Shown one piece after another: positions 1 through 9,628 of a stretch of DNA of 18,652 bases (position 1 is its first letter; every line of letters starts with the position of its first letter). The DNA comes from CAIKZZ01 sp035524495 (GTDB taxonomy: Bacteria > Pseudomonadota > Gammaproteobacteria > Steroidobacterales > Steroidobacteraceae), in contig DATKOR010000049.1 of assembly GCA_035524495.1 (NCBI GenBank), positions 1 to 18,652 of the forward strand, in the 5' to 3' direction. The notes below the pieces were generated by a model, which saw nothing but the letters and a program-made list of their open reading frames with translations, made no database searches and was not told the DNA's origin. The position numbers and the translations under genes are program-made.

Positions 1-551
1 GCCGAGCGCTCGGCGCTGTATTCCTGCTCGACGACCGCGCGCCGCGACACGACGACGTTGTTGCGCTTCTGGTCGAGCTTGATGACCTTGAACTCGAGGA
101 CCTTGCCCTCGAGGTAGGAGGGATCGCGCACCGGGCGCACGTCGACGAGCGAGCCCGGCAGGAACGCGCGGACGTTCTCGATCTCGACCGTGAAGCCGCC
201 CTTGACGCGGCCGTTGATGATGCCGGTGACGACCTGCTGCTCGTTGAACGCGGTCTCGAGGCGCGTCCAGGTACGGGCGCGCTTGGCCTTCTCGCGCGAC
301 AGGCGCGTCTCGCCGGAGCCGTCCTCCACCGAGTCGAGTGCGACCTCGACCTCGTCACCCGCCTTGACCTCGAGCTCGCCCTTCTCGTTCTTGAACTGGT
401 CTATCGAGATGACCGCCTCGGACTTCAGTCCCGCATTGACGATCACGTAGTCGGAGCCGACCTCGACGACCAAGCCGTTCAGGATCTGGCCGGGGCGAAA
501 ACGTTGGTTGGCCAGGCTCTCCTGGAACAGCTCGGCAAAGGATTCCGTCAT
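1..551 (-). CDS. rpsA: 30S ribosomal protein S1, N-terminal part (cut by window edge)
   Basis: RpsA binds mRNA on the 30S subunit and helps initiate translation of leaders with weak Shine-Dalgarno sites. The visible 183 residues begin MTESFAELFQESL, the usual gammaproteobacterial S1 start. Two S1-type RNA-binding repeats follow, at about residues 21-87 and 105-172. The second contains GRVKGGFTVEI and RAFLPGSLVD, both hallmark strings of S1. The remaining repeats lie beyond position 1. The ATG at 551 is the only sensible start. It has no clear Shine-Dalgarno site, only a weak GACGAG, as is also the case for E. coli rpsA. The gene is last in the visible gyrA-to-rpsA series and is separated from cmk by a 156-base structured leader. 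Identification is secure; the C-terminus cannot be assessed. Confidence 0.97.
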   Translation of the reverse strand, partial: MTESFAELFQESLANQRFRPGQILNGLVVEVGSDYVIVNAGLKSEAVISIDQFKNEKGELEVKAGDEVEVALDSVEDGSGETRLSREKAKRARTWTRLETAFNEQQVVTGIINGRVKGGFTVEIENVRAFLPGSLVDVRPVRDPSYLEGKVLEFKVIKLDQKRNNVVVSRRAVVEQEYSAERS

Positions 552-707
552 GTTGATATGTCTCGTCGGGACCTCGAGGTCCCTGGTGTATCCCCGGACC
601 CGGCCGGCGCCGCCGGTGCGTCGGATCGCGAGGGGTTGTGCCCATCCACAGGGCACGGGATTCATCCCGCACCCCACCCATGCCCGGCCTTTGGCGCCGG
701 ACCCTCC
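552..707 (-). promoter_or_regulatory. rpsA leader with four inverted repeats (candidate S1 autoregulation region)
   Basis: This is the spacer between cmk and rpsA, read on the minus strand. It holds CGGGA-TGAA-TCCCG (669-656), GTGCCC-TGTGGAT-GGGCAC (656-638), CCGGC-GGC-GCCGG (616-604) and the perfect 16-base palindrome GGGACCTCGAGGTCCC (583-568). The last ends 16 bases before the rpsA ATG. No strong Shine-Dalgarno site is visible. E. coli rpsA also has an SD-poor leader folded into hairpins, through which S1 represses its own synthesis. The repeats are seen directly; the regulatory role is inferred by analogy. I found no convincing promoter here, so one may lie inside cmk. Confidence 0.5.
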
Positions 708-1388
708 CTAACGGCCTTTGATGCGCTCGCGCGCGAGCGAAAGCACCCGCGCGACCACTTCCTCGGGCGTCAGACCCGTCGAATCGAGGGTGATGGCATC
801 GGCGGCCGCCACGAGGGGTGACACCTGACGGGTGCTGTCCCTCTGGTCGCGCTCCGCGATCTCCCGCGAAAGGTCGGCGAGACTAACATTCAGCCCCTTA
901 TCTTTCAACTGCTTATGGCGCCTGGCCGCCCGCTCGGCCGCCGTCGCCGTCAGGAACACCTTCAGGCGCGCGCCGGGGAAGATCACGGTCCCCATGTCCC
1001 GGCCGTCGGCGACGAGACCCGGGGGTCTGGCGAAGCCCCGCTGCCGCTCGATGAGCGCCGCGCGCACGCTCCCGAAGCTCGCGACCTTGGAGGCCAGGTT
1101 CCCGGCAAGCTCGGTCCGGATCGCGTGCGTGACGTCCTCGCCCTCGAGGCGCACCTCCTCGGCACCGTCAGCACCCGTGCCGAAGCGCACGTCCATGCGC
1201 GCGGCGAGGCGCGCGTGCCCGGCTTCGTCCGAGGGAGCGAGCCCTGCCCTCGCGCCGGCGAGCCCGACGAGCCGGTAGAGGGCGCCGCTGTCGAGCAGAT
1301 GAAAGCCGAGGGCGTTCGCGACCTCCCGGCTGACCGTCCCCTTGCCGGACCCGGAGGGTCCGTCGATCGCGATGACCGGGACGCTCAA
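708..1388 (-). CDS. cmk: Cytidylate kinase (CMP/dCMP kinase)
   Basis: Cmk phosphorylates CMP and dCMP with ATP in the cytoplasm, for nucleotide recycling. The 226 residues match the usual length (E. coli about 227). The P-loop GPSGSGKGT is at residues 10-18, followed by LLDSGALYR at 31-39. The nucleotide-monophosphate site motif DGRDMGTVIFP is at 128-138. The lid region RDQRDSTRQVSPL is at 180-192. The start is a TTG at 1388 that overlaps the aroA stop as TTGA. It is the right start because the reading begins only nine residues before the P-loop and no ATG is available. The aroA-cmk-rpsA order is conserved in gammaproteobacteria, so co-transcription with aroA and translational coupling are likely. 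Confidence 0.96.
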   Translation of the reverse strand: MSVPVIAIDGPSGSGKGTVSREVANALGFHLLDSGALYRLVGLAGARAGLAPSDEAGHARLAARMDVRFGTGADGAEEVRLEGEDVTHAIRTELAGNLASKVASFGSVRAALIERQRGFARPPGLVADGRDMGTVIFPGARLKVFLTATAAERAARRHKQLKDKGLNVSLADLSREIAERDQRDSTRQVSPLVAAADAITLDSTGLTPEEVVARVLSLARERIKGR

Positions 1389-2698
1389 CGGCGCTCTTCG
1401 ATCGCGAGCCCCGCGTGGCGGGCGATCGCGGCAAATCCCGGGAAGCTCGTCGCGACGTTCGCGACGTCCTCGACCTCGATCGGGGCACGGGACTTGAGCG
1501 CCGCGATCGCGAACGCCATCGCGACGCGGTGGTCGCCGTGGCTCTGGATCCGTCCGCCGCCGAAGGTCCCGCCCTCGATCCGCATGCCGTCCGGGAGCGG
1601 CTCGGCCCGGATCCCGAGGCGCCTCAATCCCTCGGCCATCGCCTGGATCCGGTCGCTTTCCTTGACGCGCAGTTCCTCGGCGCCCGTGACGATCGTCGTG
1701 CCGCGCGCGCAGGCGGCCGCGACAAAGAGCGCCGGGAACTCGTCGATCGCGAGCGGCACGAGAGACCGCGGCACCTCGATGCCGGTGAGCGTCGAGGCGT
1801 GCACCTCGATGTCGGCGATCGGCTCGTCCCCGGCGCGGCGCTCGTTCAGGATCCGCAGGTTCGCGCCCATGCGGCGCAGGATCTCGATGGCGCCGGTGCG
1901 CGTGGGATTGACACCCACGTCGCGCACGAGGAACGGCCCCTCGGCGGCGAGGGCCCCGGCGACCAGGAAGAAGGCGGCGGAGGACACATCGCCCGGCACC
2001 TGCACGTAGCAGGCCTTCGGCGGCGCGCCGCCCGAGAGCGCGACGCGCCCGGGACTCTCCCGCACCTCGACGCCAAACGCGCGCAGCATCCTCTCGGTGT
2101 GATCGCGCGTGACGTGCTGCTCGCGCACCACCGTCTCGCCGTCGGCGTAGAGGCCGGCCAGCAGGATCGCGGACTTCACCTGGGCGCTCGCGACCTTGAG
2201 GTCGACCTCGAGGCCCTTGAGCCGCGCGCCGCCCGTGATCCGGACCGGCGGGTGGCCGTCGGTGGTCGCGATCCTCGCGCCCATGCGTCGCAGCGGCTCG
2301 GCCGCGCGCTCCATCGGGCGCCTCGAGAGGGACTCATCGCCGATCAGCGTCGTGTCGAAGGACTGCCCCGCGAGGAGCCCCATCGAGAGGCGCATCGCGG
2401 TGCCGGCATTGCCCATGTCGAGCGGGCCCTTGGGCGCCGCGAGGCCATGCAGGCCCACGCCGTCGATGACGACGCGCCCGGCCGCGGGCCGCTCGACGTT
2501 GACGCCCATCGCGCGCATCGCGTTCAAGGTCGCGAGGCAGTCCTCGCTCTCGAGGAAGTTCTCGACCTCGGTGGTGCCCTCGGCGATGCCGCCGAGGAGC
2601 ACCGCGCGGTGCGACACCGACTTGTCCCCGGGGACGGTGACGTCGCCGCGCACGCACCCGCCCGCCGCGACGTGAAAGTGCGCCTTGTCGCGTTCCAT
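1385..2698 (-). CDS. aroA: 3-phosphoshikimate 1-carboxyvinyltransferase (EPSP synthase), class II-like
   Basis: AroA joins phosphoenolpyruvate to shikimate-3-phosphate, the sixth step of the shikimate pathway. The 437 residues show GDKSVSHR (24-31), GNAGTAMR (96-103), SAQVKSA (171-177), RDHTE (198-202), NPTRTG (264-269), ELRVKESDR (342-350) and GDHR (388-391). The SHR and RDHTE forms are those of class II enzymes such as the EPSPS domain of Pseudomonas and CP4. The glyphosate-critical position keeps glycine (Gly99), unlike the alanine of CP4. The ATG at 2698 shares one base with the pheA stop (TGATG). The open frame continues upstream to 3538, but that part overlaps pheA and looks like shadow sequence. 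In Pseudomonas this domain is fused behind TyrA; here it stands alone. Confidence 0.96.
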   Translation of the reverse strand: MERDKAHFHVAAGGCVRGDVTVPGDKSVSHRAVLLGGIAEGTTEVENFLESEDCLATLNAMRAMGVNVERPAAGRVVIDGVGLHGLAAPKGPLDMGNAGTAMRLSMGLLAGQSFDTTLIGDESLSRRPMERAAEPLRRMGARIATTDGHPPVRITGGARLKGLEVDLKVASAQVKSAILLAGLYADGETVVREQHVTRDHTERMLRAFGVEVRESPGRVALSGGAPPKACYVQVPGDVSSAAFFLVAGALAAEGPFLVRDVGVNPTRTGAIEILRRMGANLRILNERRAGDEPIADIEVHASTLTGIEVPRSLVPLAIDEFPALFVAAACARGTTIVTGAEELRVKESDRIQAMAEGLRRLGIRAEPLPDGMRIEGGTFGGGRIQSHGDHRVAMAFAIAALKSRAPIEVEDVANVATSFPGFAAIARHAGLAIEERR

Positions 2699-3813
2699 CA
2701 GAGCACCGCCCGCGGGTAGGAGCCGAGGAGCTTCATCAGCGAGGCGACCTTGCGGACGCGCGCGAGCGCCTGCCGGACGCGCGGGTCGTCCGCGTGGCCC
2801 TCGATGTCGATGAAGAATACGTAGTCCCACTTCTTGCGCCGCGACGGGCGCGACTCGAGCCGCGTCAGCGTGATGCCGTGGCGCGCGAAGGGCTCGAGGA
2901 GCCTGAGGAGCGCACCGGGGCCCGCGGTGTCGGGCGCCGACAGGAGCAGCGTCGTGCGGTCGCGCCCGGAGGGCGCGAGGATCTTGCGGCCGACGACCAG
3001 GAAGCGCGTCGTGTTGTCGGGGTGGTCCTCGATCTCGGGCACCAGGACTTTGAGTCCGTAGACCTCGGCGGCGGCCTCGCCGGCGATCGCCGCGGTCCCG
3101 GCCTCGTCGCGCGCGCGGCGCGCGCCCTCGGCGTTCGAGGAGACCGCGACGCGCTCGGCGTCCTTCAGGTGCTCGTCGAGCCAGCCCTTGCACTGCGCGA
3201 GCGCCTGCTGGTGCGCGCAGACGCGCTCGATGTGCTTCAACCCCGCGACCCGCGCCAAGAGGTGCTGGTGAACGCGCAGCTCCACCTCGCCGCAGATCTT
3301 GAGCGGCGAGGACAGGAACATGTCGGCGGTGTGGCTGACGGTGCCCTCGGAGGAGTTCTCGATCGGCACGACGCCGAAATCGGCGACGCCGCCCTCGACC
3401 TCGCGGAACACCTCGTCGATCGCCGGCAGCGGCAGCGCCTTGACCGAGTGCCCGAAGTGCTTGAGCACCGCCTGCTGCGTGAACGTGCCCTCCGGACCCA
3501 GGAAGGCGATCTTGAGCGGCTCCTGCTGCGCGAGGCACGCCGACATGATCTCGCGGTAGAGCCGCACGATCTCCTCGTTCGAGAGCGGCCCCTTGTTGCG
3601 CTCGACGACGCGCCGCAGCACCTCGGCCTCGCGCTCGGGCCGGTAGAACTCGGCGGTGCCGGACGCGCGCTTCGTCTTGCCGACCGCCTGCGCGATCCGC
3701 GCGCGGGCGCTGATCAGCGCCTGCAGTTCCTCGTCGATCGCGTCGATGCGCGCGCGCACGCGGGCGAGCCCGCCCGCGGCGCGGCCGCCCTTGGGGCCCC
3801 GGCGGCGCCTCAT
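2698..3813 (-). CDS. pheA: Bifunctional chorismate mutase / prephenate dehydratase (P-protein)
   Basis: PheA converts chorismate to prephenate and then to phenylpyruvate, committing carbon to phenylalanine. The 371 residues hold an AroQ chorismate mutase helix domain at about 16-100 (RIDAIDEELQALISAR, then REAEVLRRVVERN). A prephenate dehydratase domain follows at about 101-275, starting KIAFLGPEGTFTQQA, with IENSSEGTV at 151-159 and the catalytic-site string NTTRF at 267-271. A C-terminal ACT domain runs from about 288 to 367, with GALL at 300-303 and ESRP at 320-323. These two motifs bind phenylalanine in known P-proteins, so feedback inhibition is expected. The first 15 residues are a basic Arg/Gly-rich extension. 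The ATG at 3813 overlaps the serA stop as ATGA, implying coupling to serA. Confidence 0.96.
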   Translation of the reverse strand: MRRRRGPKGGRAAGGLARVRARIDAIDEELQALISARARIAQAVGKTKRASGTAEFYRPEREAEVLRRVVERNKGPLSNEEIVRLYREIMSACLAQQEPLKIAFLGPEGTFTQQAVLKHFGHSVKALPLPAIDEVFREVEGGVADFGVVPIENSSEGTVSHTADMFLSSPLKICGEVELRVHQHLLARVAGLKHIERVCAHQQALAQCKGWLDEHLKDAERVAVSSNAEGARRARDEAGTAAIAGEAAAEVYGLKVLVPEIEDHPDNTTRFLVVGRKILAPSGRDRTTLLLSAPDTAGPGALLRLLEPFARHGITLTRLESRPSRRKKWDYVFFIDIEGHADDPRVRQALARVRKVASLMKLLGSYPRAVL

Positions 3814-4982
3814 GCGGAGAGGTCCCGCGCCGACAGCACCCCGGCGATCCTGCCGACCTGCTCGATGATCGGGGGCGGGATCGGCGCGTCGGTGTCGATC
3901 AGCGTGTAGGCGACCTCGCCCTTCGACTTGTTGAGGAGGTCCGCGATGTTGAGGCTCGCGCTCGCGAGCGCGGTCGAGATCTGGCCGACCATGTTCGGCA
4001 CGTTCAGGTTCGCGATCGCGAGCCGGTAGGTGCCGGGAATTCGCGGCAGCACCGCCTCGGGAAAGTTCACCGAGTGGCGCAGGTTCCCGTTCTCGAGATA
4101 GTCCTTCAGCGTCTCGACGACCATGACCGCGCAGTTCTCCTCGGCCTCGCCCGTCGAGGCGCCGAGGTGCGGCAGCGCGATCACGCGCGGGTGGTCCTTG
4201 CTGACCGGGCTCGGGAAGTCGCAGACGTAGGCCGAGAGCTGCTGGGAGTCGAGCGCCGCGAGCACGTCCTTCTCGGCGACGATGCCGGCGCGCGCGAAGT
4301 TGAGGACCGCCGCGCCCTTCTTCATGAGCCGGATGCGCGCCGCGTTGACGAGGTTGCGCGTCGCCTCGCTGATCGGCACGTGCAGCGTCACGAGGTCGGA
4401 GCGCGTGAAGAGGTCGTCGACCGAGAGCGCCTGCTCGACGCCCGAGGAGAGCTGCCAGGCGCGCTGCACGGTGATCTGCGGGTCGTAGCCGAGCACCTTC
4501 ATGCCGAGCGCGTGCGCGGCGTTGGCGACCTCGACGCCGATCGCGCCCAGTCCGATAACGCCGAGCGTGCGGCCCGGGAGCTCGTAGCCGACGAAGCGTT
4601 TCTTGCCGCTCTCGACCGCCGCCTCGATCGCCGCCTCATCGCCATGCAGCGCGCGGACGAAACCCCACGCCTGGCAGACGTTGCGCGCCGCGAGGAAGAG
4701 CCCGGCGATGACGAGCTCCTTGACCGCGTTCGCGTTCGCGCCCGGCGCGTTGAAGACCGGGATGCCGCGCTTCGTGAGCGAGGCGACGGGGATGTTGTTG
4801 GTGCCGGCGCCGGCGCGCGCGACCGCGCGCACCGAGTCCGGCAGCACCATCGCGTGCATGTCGGCCGAGCGCAGCAGGATCGCGTCCGGGCGACCGATGT
4901 CCGAGGCGACCTCGTAGAGGTCGCGCGGCAGGCGCTCGAGGCCGCGCACCGAGATGTTGTTGAGCGTCTGGATGCGGAACAT
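3810..4982 (-). CDS. serA: D-3-phosphoglycerate dehydrogenase, short ACT-domain type
   Basis: This enzyme oxidises 3-phosphoglycerate with NAD+, the first step of serine synthesis, and its product is the substrate of the upstream serC. The 390 residues have a split substrate domain (GANANAVKELV at 81-91), a Rossmann domain with GLGAIG at 144-149, the catalytic Arg231 in NFARAG, and the catalytic His272 in LPHLGAST. A C-terminal ACT domain at about 319-390 contains NVPNMVGQIS. The usual catalytic Glu of the VFxxEP string is not visible: the region reads YVCDFPSP, as in some short-type SerA proteins. The ATG at 4982 follows the serC stop by four bases. An upstream in-frame ATG would overlap serC and is less likely. 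Function is strongly supported by fold and neighbours. Confidence 0.92.
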   Translation of the reverse strand: MFRIQTLNNISVRGLERLPRDLYEVASDIGRPDAILLRSADMHAMVLPDSVRAVARAGAGTNNIPVASLTKRGIPVFNAPGANANAVKELVIAGLFLAARNVCQAWGFVRALHGDEAAIEAAVESGKKRFVGYELPGRTLGVIGLGAIGVEVANAAHALGMKVLGYDPQITVQRAWQLSSGVEQALSVDDLFTRSDLVTLHVPISEATRNLVNAARIRLMKKGAAVLNFARAGIVAEKDVLAALDSQQLSAYVCDFPSPVSKDHPRVIALPHLGASTGEAEENCAVMVVETLKDYLENGNLRHSVNFPEAVLPRIPGTYRLAIANLNVPNMVGQISTALASASLNIADLLNKSKGEVAYTLIDTDAPIPPPIIEQVGRIAGVLSARDLSA

Positions 4983-4986
4983 CGGC

Positions 4987-6066
4987 TTATCCGTGGCGGC
5001 GCGCGAACTCGCGCATGAAAGCAACGAGCGCCTGCACGCCCTCTAGCGGCATCGCGTTGTAGATGCTCGCGCGCATGCCGCCGACCGAGCGGTGGCCCTC
5101 GAGGTTCGTGAGCCCGGCGGCGGCCGCCTCGGTGGCGAAGGCCTTCTCGAGTTCGGGCTTAGGCAGCCGGAACGGCACGTTCATCCACGAGCGGCACGCG
5201 GGGGCGACGGGGTTCTCGTAATAGCCCGAGCCGTCGATGTAGGAATAAAGCGCCTGCATCTTGGCGCGGTTCTGCTCGCCGATCGCGGCGAGTCCGCCCT
5301 TGGCCTTCAACCACCGGAACACGAGCCCGGCGAGGTACCAGCCGAAGGTCGGCGGGGTGTTCAGCATCGAGCCCTCGGCCGCCATCGCCTGGTAGTCGAG
5401 GACCGCGGGCGTTCCCGGCCGCGCGCGGCCAAGGAGGTCCTCGCGCACGATCACGACCGTCAGACCCGAGGGGCCGATGTTCTTCTGGGCGCCGGCGTAG
5501 ATGAGGCCGAAGCGGCTGACGTCGATCGGCCGCGACAGGATCGTCGAGGAGAAGTCGGCGACGAGCGGGACGCCGCCCGAATCCGGGACGAACGGGAACT
5601 CGACGCCGCCGATCGTCTCGTTCGGCGTGTAGTGGAGGTACGCGGCAGAGGGGTCCTTGCGCCAGAGGGACTGCGGCGGGACCGCGAAGTAGCTCGCGTC
5701 CTTGGCGTCGGCGGCGACGTTGACGCGGGCGTAGCGGCCGGCCTCCGTCAGCGCCTTCTTCGACCACTGGCCGGTGTTGACGTAGTCGACGCCCGCGCCC
5801 TCGGGCGCGAGGTTCATCGGGATCGCCGAGAACTGCAGCGTCGCCCCGCCCTGCAGGAAGAGCACCTTGTAGTTCGAAGGGATCGCGAGGAGCTCGCGCA
5901 GGTCCGCCTCGGCCTGGGTCGCGACGCCGATGAAGGCGCGGCTGCGGTGGCTGAGCTCCATCACCGACATGCCGCTGCCCTGCCAGTCGCAGAGCTCCTC
6001 GCGGGCCTGCTCGAGCACCGGCAGCGGCAGCATTGCGGGGCCGGCGGCGAAGTTGTAGACGCGCAT
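4987..6066 (-). CDS. serC: Phosphoserine aminotransferase
   Basis: SerC is a PLP enzyme that transfers the amino group of glutamate to 3-phosphohydroxypyruvate, giving phosphoserine. It also acts in vitamin B6 synthesis in many gammaproteobacteria. The 359 residues (E. coli 362) begin MRVYNFAAGPAMLP, the classic SerC start. FLQGGATLQFS is at 70-80, TPNETIGG at 147-154, DFSST at 171-175, the PLP lysine Lys195 in GAQKNIGPSG, and GHRSVGGMRASIYNAMP at 324-340. I chose the ATG at 6066 over an upstream in-frame ATG at 6099 because the family starts here. serA follows after four bases, so two successive serine-pathway enzymes are made from one message. A 75-base spacer separates it from gyrA. Confidence 0.97.
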   Translation of the reverse strand: MRVYNFAAGPAMLPLPVLEQAREELCDWQGSGMSVMELSHRSRAFIGVATQAEADLRELLAIPSNYKVLFLQGGATLQFSAIPMNLAPEGAGVDYVNTGQWSKKALTEAGRYARVNVAADAKDASYFAVPPQSLWRKDPSAAYLHYTPNETIGGVEFPFVPDSGGVPLVADFSSTILSRPIDVSRFGLIYAGAQKNIGPSGLTVVIVREDLLGRARPGTPAVLDYQAMAAEGSMLNTPPTFGWYLAGLVFRWLKAKGGLAAIGEQNRAKMQALYSYIDGSGYYENPVAPACRSWMNVPFRLPKPELEKAFATEAAAAGLTNLEGHRSVGGMRASIYNAMPLEGVQALVAFMREFARRHG

Positions 6067-6141
6067 GGCTAGTCCGAAACGCGGCCTTCGGTGCCGCAAC
6101 CCCGATCGTACCGGCTTAAGGCACGATTGTGCACTGCGTCA
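6067..6141 (-). other. gyrA-serC spacer with two small inverted repeats
   Basis: This 75-base spacer is the longest gap between gyrA and cmk; the other junctions there touch or overlap. It holds GCAC-GATT-GTGC (6121-6132) and a 5-bp stem GCGGC/GCCGC (6081-6097). Neither is followed by a T-run on the minus strand, so I do not call a terminator. A weak internal serC promoter is possible, but I see no convincing -35/-10 pair. Confidence 0.3.
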
Positions 6142-8760
<2,619 letters not shown>

Positions 8761-8796
8761 GCCGGGGCGGTGCTCGGGTCGGATTGCGAAACGGAA

Positions 8797-8805
8797 ATCT
8801 TACCA
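8797..8805 (-). promoter_or_regulatory. Candidate gyrA extended -10 promoter
   Basis: On the minus strand the sequence reads TGG-TAAGAT, an extended -10 element (TGn plus four of six consensus bases). It lies 36 bases before the gyrA ATG, predicting a leader of about 30 bases. No good -35 hexamer lies 16-18 bases upstream; that position is taken by the palindrome at 8812-8826. This is an inference from sequence alone. Confidence 0.45.
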
Positions 8806-8811
8806 CAGCGA

Positions 8812-8832
8812 GGCCGAAAATCGGCCGGTTTT
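8812..8832. repeat. Overlapping palindromes between the divergent gyrA and ubiG promoters
   Basis: GGCCGA-AAA-TCGGCC (8812-8826) is a perfect 6-bp inverted repeat. It overlaps a second near-palindrome, AAAATCGGCCGGTTTT (8817-8832), centred on CGGCCG with one mismatched pair. Both lie between the gyrA -10 (8797-8802) and the ubiG -10 (8859-8864), about where each promoter's -35 region should be. The layout suits a shared operator or a supercoil-sensitive element. The first repeat followed by a T-run also resembles an intrinsic terminator on the plus strand, but no plus-strand gene ends nearby. Confidence 0.4.
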
Positions 8833-8858
8833 TCAGGCGTTTCCCCGCATCTCGCAGG

Positions 8859-8864
8859 TATAAT
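8859..8864 (+). promoter_or_regulatory. Candidate ubiG operon -10 box
   Basis: A perfect TATAAT lies 47 bases upstream of the ubiG ATG, in an otherwise GC-rich spacer. No good -35 hexamer is seen at standard spacing (16-bp spacing gives GCGTTT). A GAGG Shine-Dalgarno site follows at 8904-8907, four bases before the ATG. It probably drives ubiG and the three genes behind it. Confidence 0.5.
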
Positions 8865-8911
8865 CGCAAGCGCCGCAACGCCCGCCGCCACGCACCCACC
8901 CTCGAGGCCGA

Positions 8912-9628
8912 ATGAGCACAGAGCCGAGCAGCGTCGATGCCGCCGAGATCGCGAAATTCGACGCGCTGGCGGGCCGCTTCTGGGACCCGAACGGCGAGTT
9001 CGGCGCGCTGCACCGCCTAAATCCGCTGCGCCTCGCTTATGTCGAGGAGCGCGTGAGCTTGAAGGGCGCGCGGGTCCTTGACGTCGGCTGCGGCGGCGGG
9101 ATCTTCAGCGAGGCGCTCGCGCGCGCGGGCGCCACGGTCACCGGCATCGACCTCTCGCGCGCGGCGCTTGCGACCGCCGAGCTGCACGCGCTCGAGAGCG
9201 GGCTTGCGATCGACTACCTGCAGACCAGCGCCGAGTCGCATGCCGCGGCCGCGACCGCAGCCTACGACGTCGTGACCTGCATGGAGATGCTCGAGCACGT
9301 GCCCGATCCCGCGAGCGTGATCGCGGCGCTCGCGCGCCTCGTGCGCCCGGGCGGCAGGGTCGTCGTCTCGACGCTGAACCGCACGCTCCGAAGCTTTCTG
9401 CTGGCGATCGTCGGCGCCGAGTACGTCGCGCATCTCCTGCCGCGCGGCACGCACGAGTACGCGCGCTTCATCCGGCCCGCCGAGCTCGCGCGCGCCGCGC
9501 GCGCCGCGGGGCTCATCGTCGAGGACCTGACGGGCATCGGCTACGATCCCTTGCAGAAGGCCTTCCGGCTCGAGCGCGACGTGCGCGTCAACTACCTGGC
9601 CGCGCTCGCCAAGCCCGGCGCATGCTGA
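8912..9628 (+). CDS. ubiG: Ubiquinone biosynthesis O-methyltransferase
   Basis: UbiG performs both SAM-dependent O-methylations of ubiquinone synthesis in the cytoplasm or at the inner membrane face. The 238 residues (E. coli 240) begin with the UbiG-specific segment EIAKFDALAGRFWDPNGEF, followed by LHRLNPLRLAYV. The SAM-binding motif I VLDVGCGGG is at 55-63, with the acidic residue D80 after it. Motif II MEMLEHVPDP is at 124-133 and RPGG at 145-148. HEYARFIRPAEL at 181-192 and YDPLQ at 211-215 are further family signatures. The ATG at 8912 has GAGG four bases upstream. The gene leads a four-gene operon divergent from gyrA, and the next gene begins inside its last codons. The ubiG-mupP-yciK order matches Pseudomonas. 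Confidence 0.97.
   Translation: MSTEPSSVDAAEIAKFDALAGRFWDPNGEFGALHRLNPLRLAYVEERVSLKGARVLDVGCGGGIFSEALARAGATVTGIDLSRAALATAELHALESGLAIDYLQTSAESHAAAATAAYDVVTCMEMLEHVPDPASVIAALARLVRPGGRVVVSTLNRTLRSFLLAIVGAEYVAHLLPRGTHEYARFIRPAELARAARAAGLIVEDLTGIGYDPLQKAFRLERDVRVNYLAALAKPGAC

Noticed and set aside
642..650. A DnaA-box-like CCATCCACA in the rpsA leader.
   Set aside because: A single copy with two mismatches to TTATCCACA and no cluster, AT-rich unwinding region or dnaA/dnaN nearby.
915..2719. Long plus-strand open frames opposite cmk, aroA and pheA.
   Set aside because: They are antisense shadows of genes with strong family matches and have no recognisable motifs.
2699..3538. Upstream extension of the aroA frame, which would give a 717-residue protein.
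   Set aside because: The extra part lies in another frame of pheA, is Arg/Ala-rich and unlike any domain; the AroA family start is near 2698. It is not a TyrA fusion.
8812..8832. Intrinsic terminator on the plus strand (stem followed by a T-run).
   Set aside because: No plus-strand gene ends upstream and it lies ahead of the ubiG promoter, so an operator-like role is more plausible.
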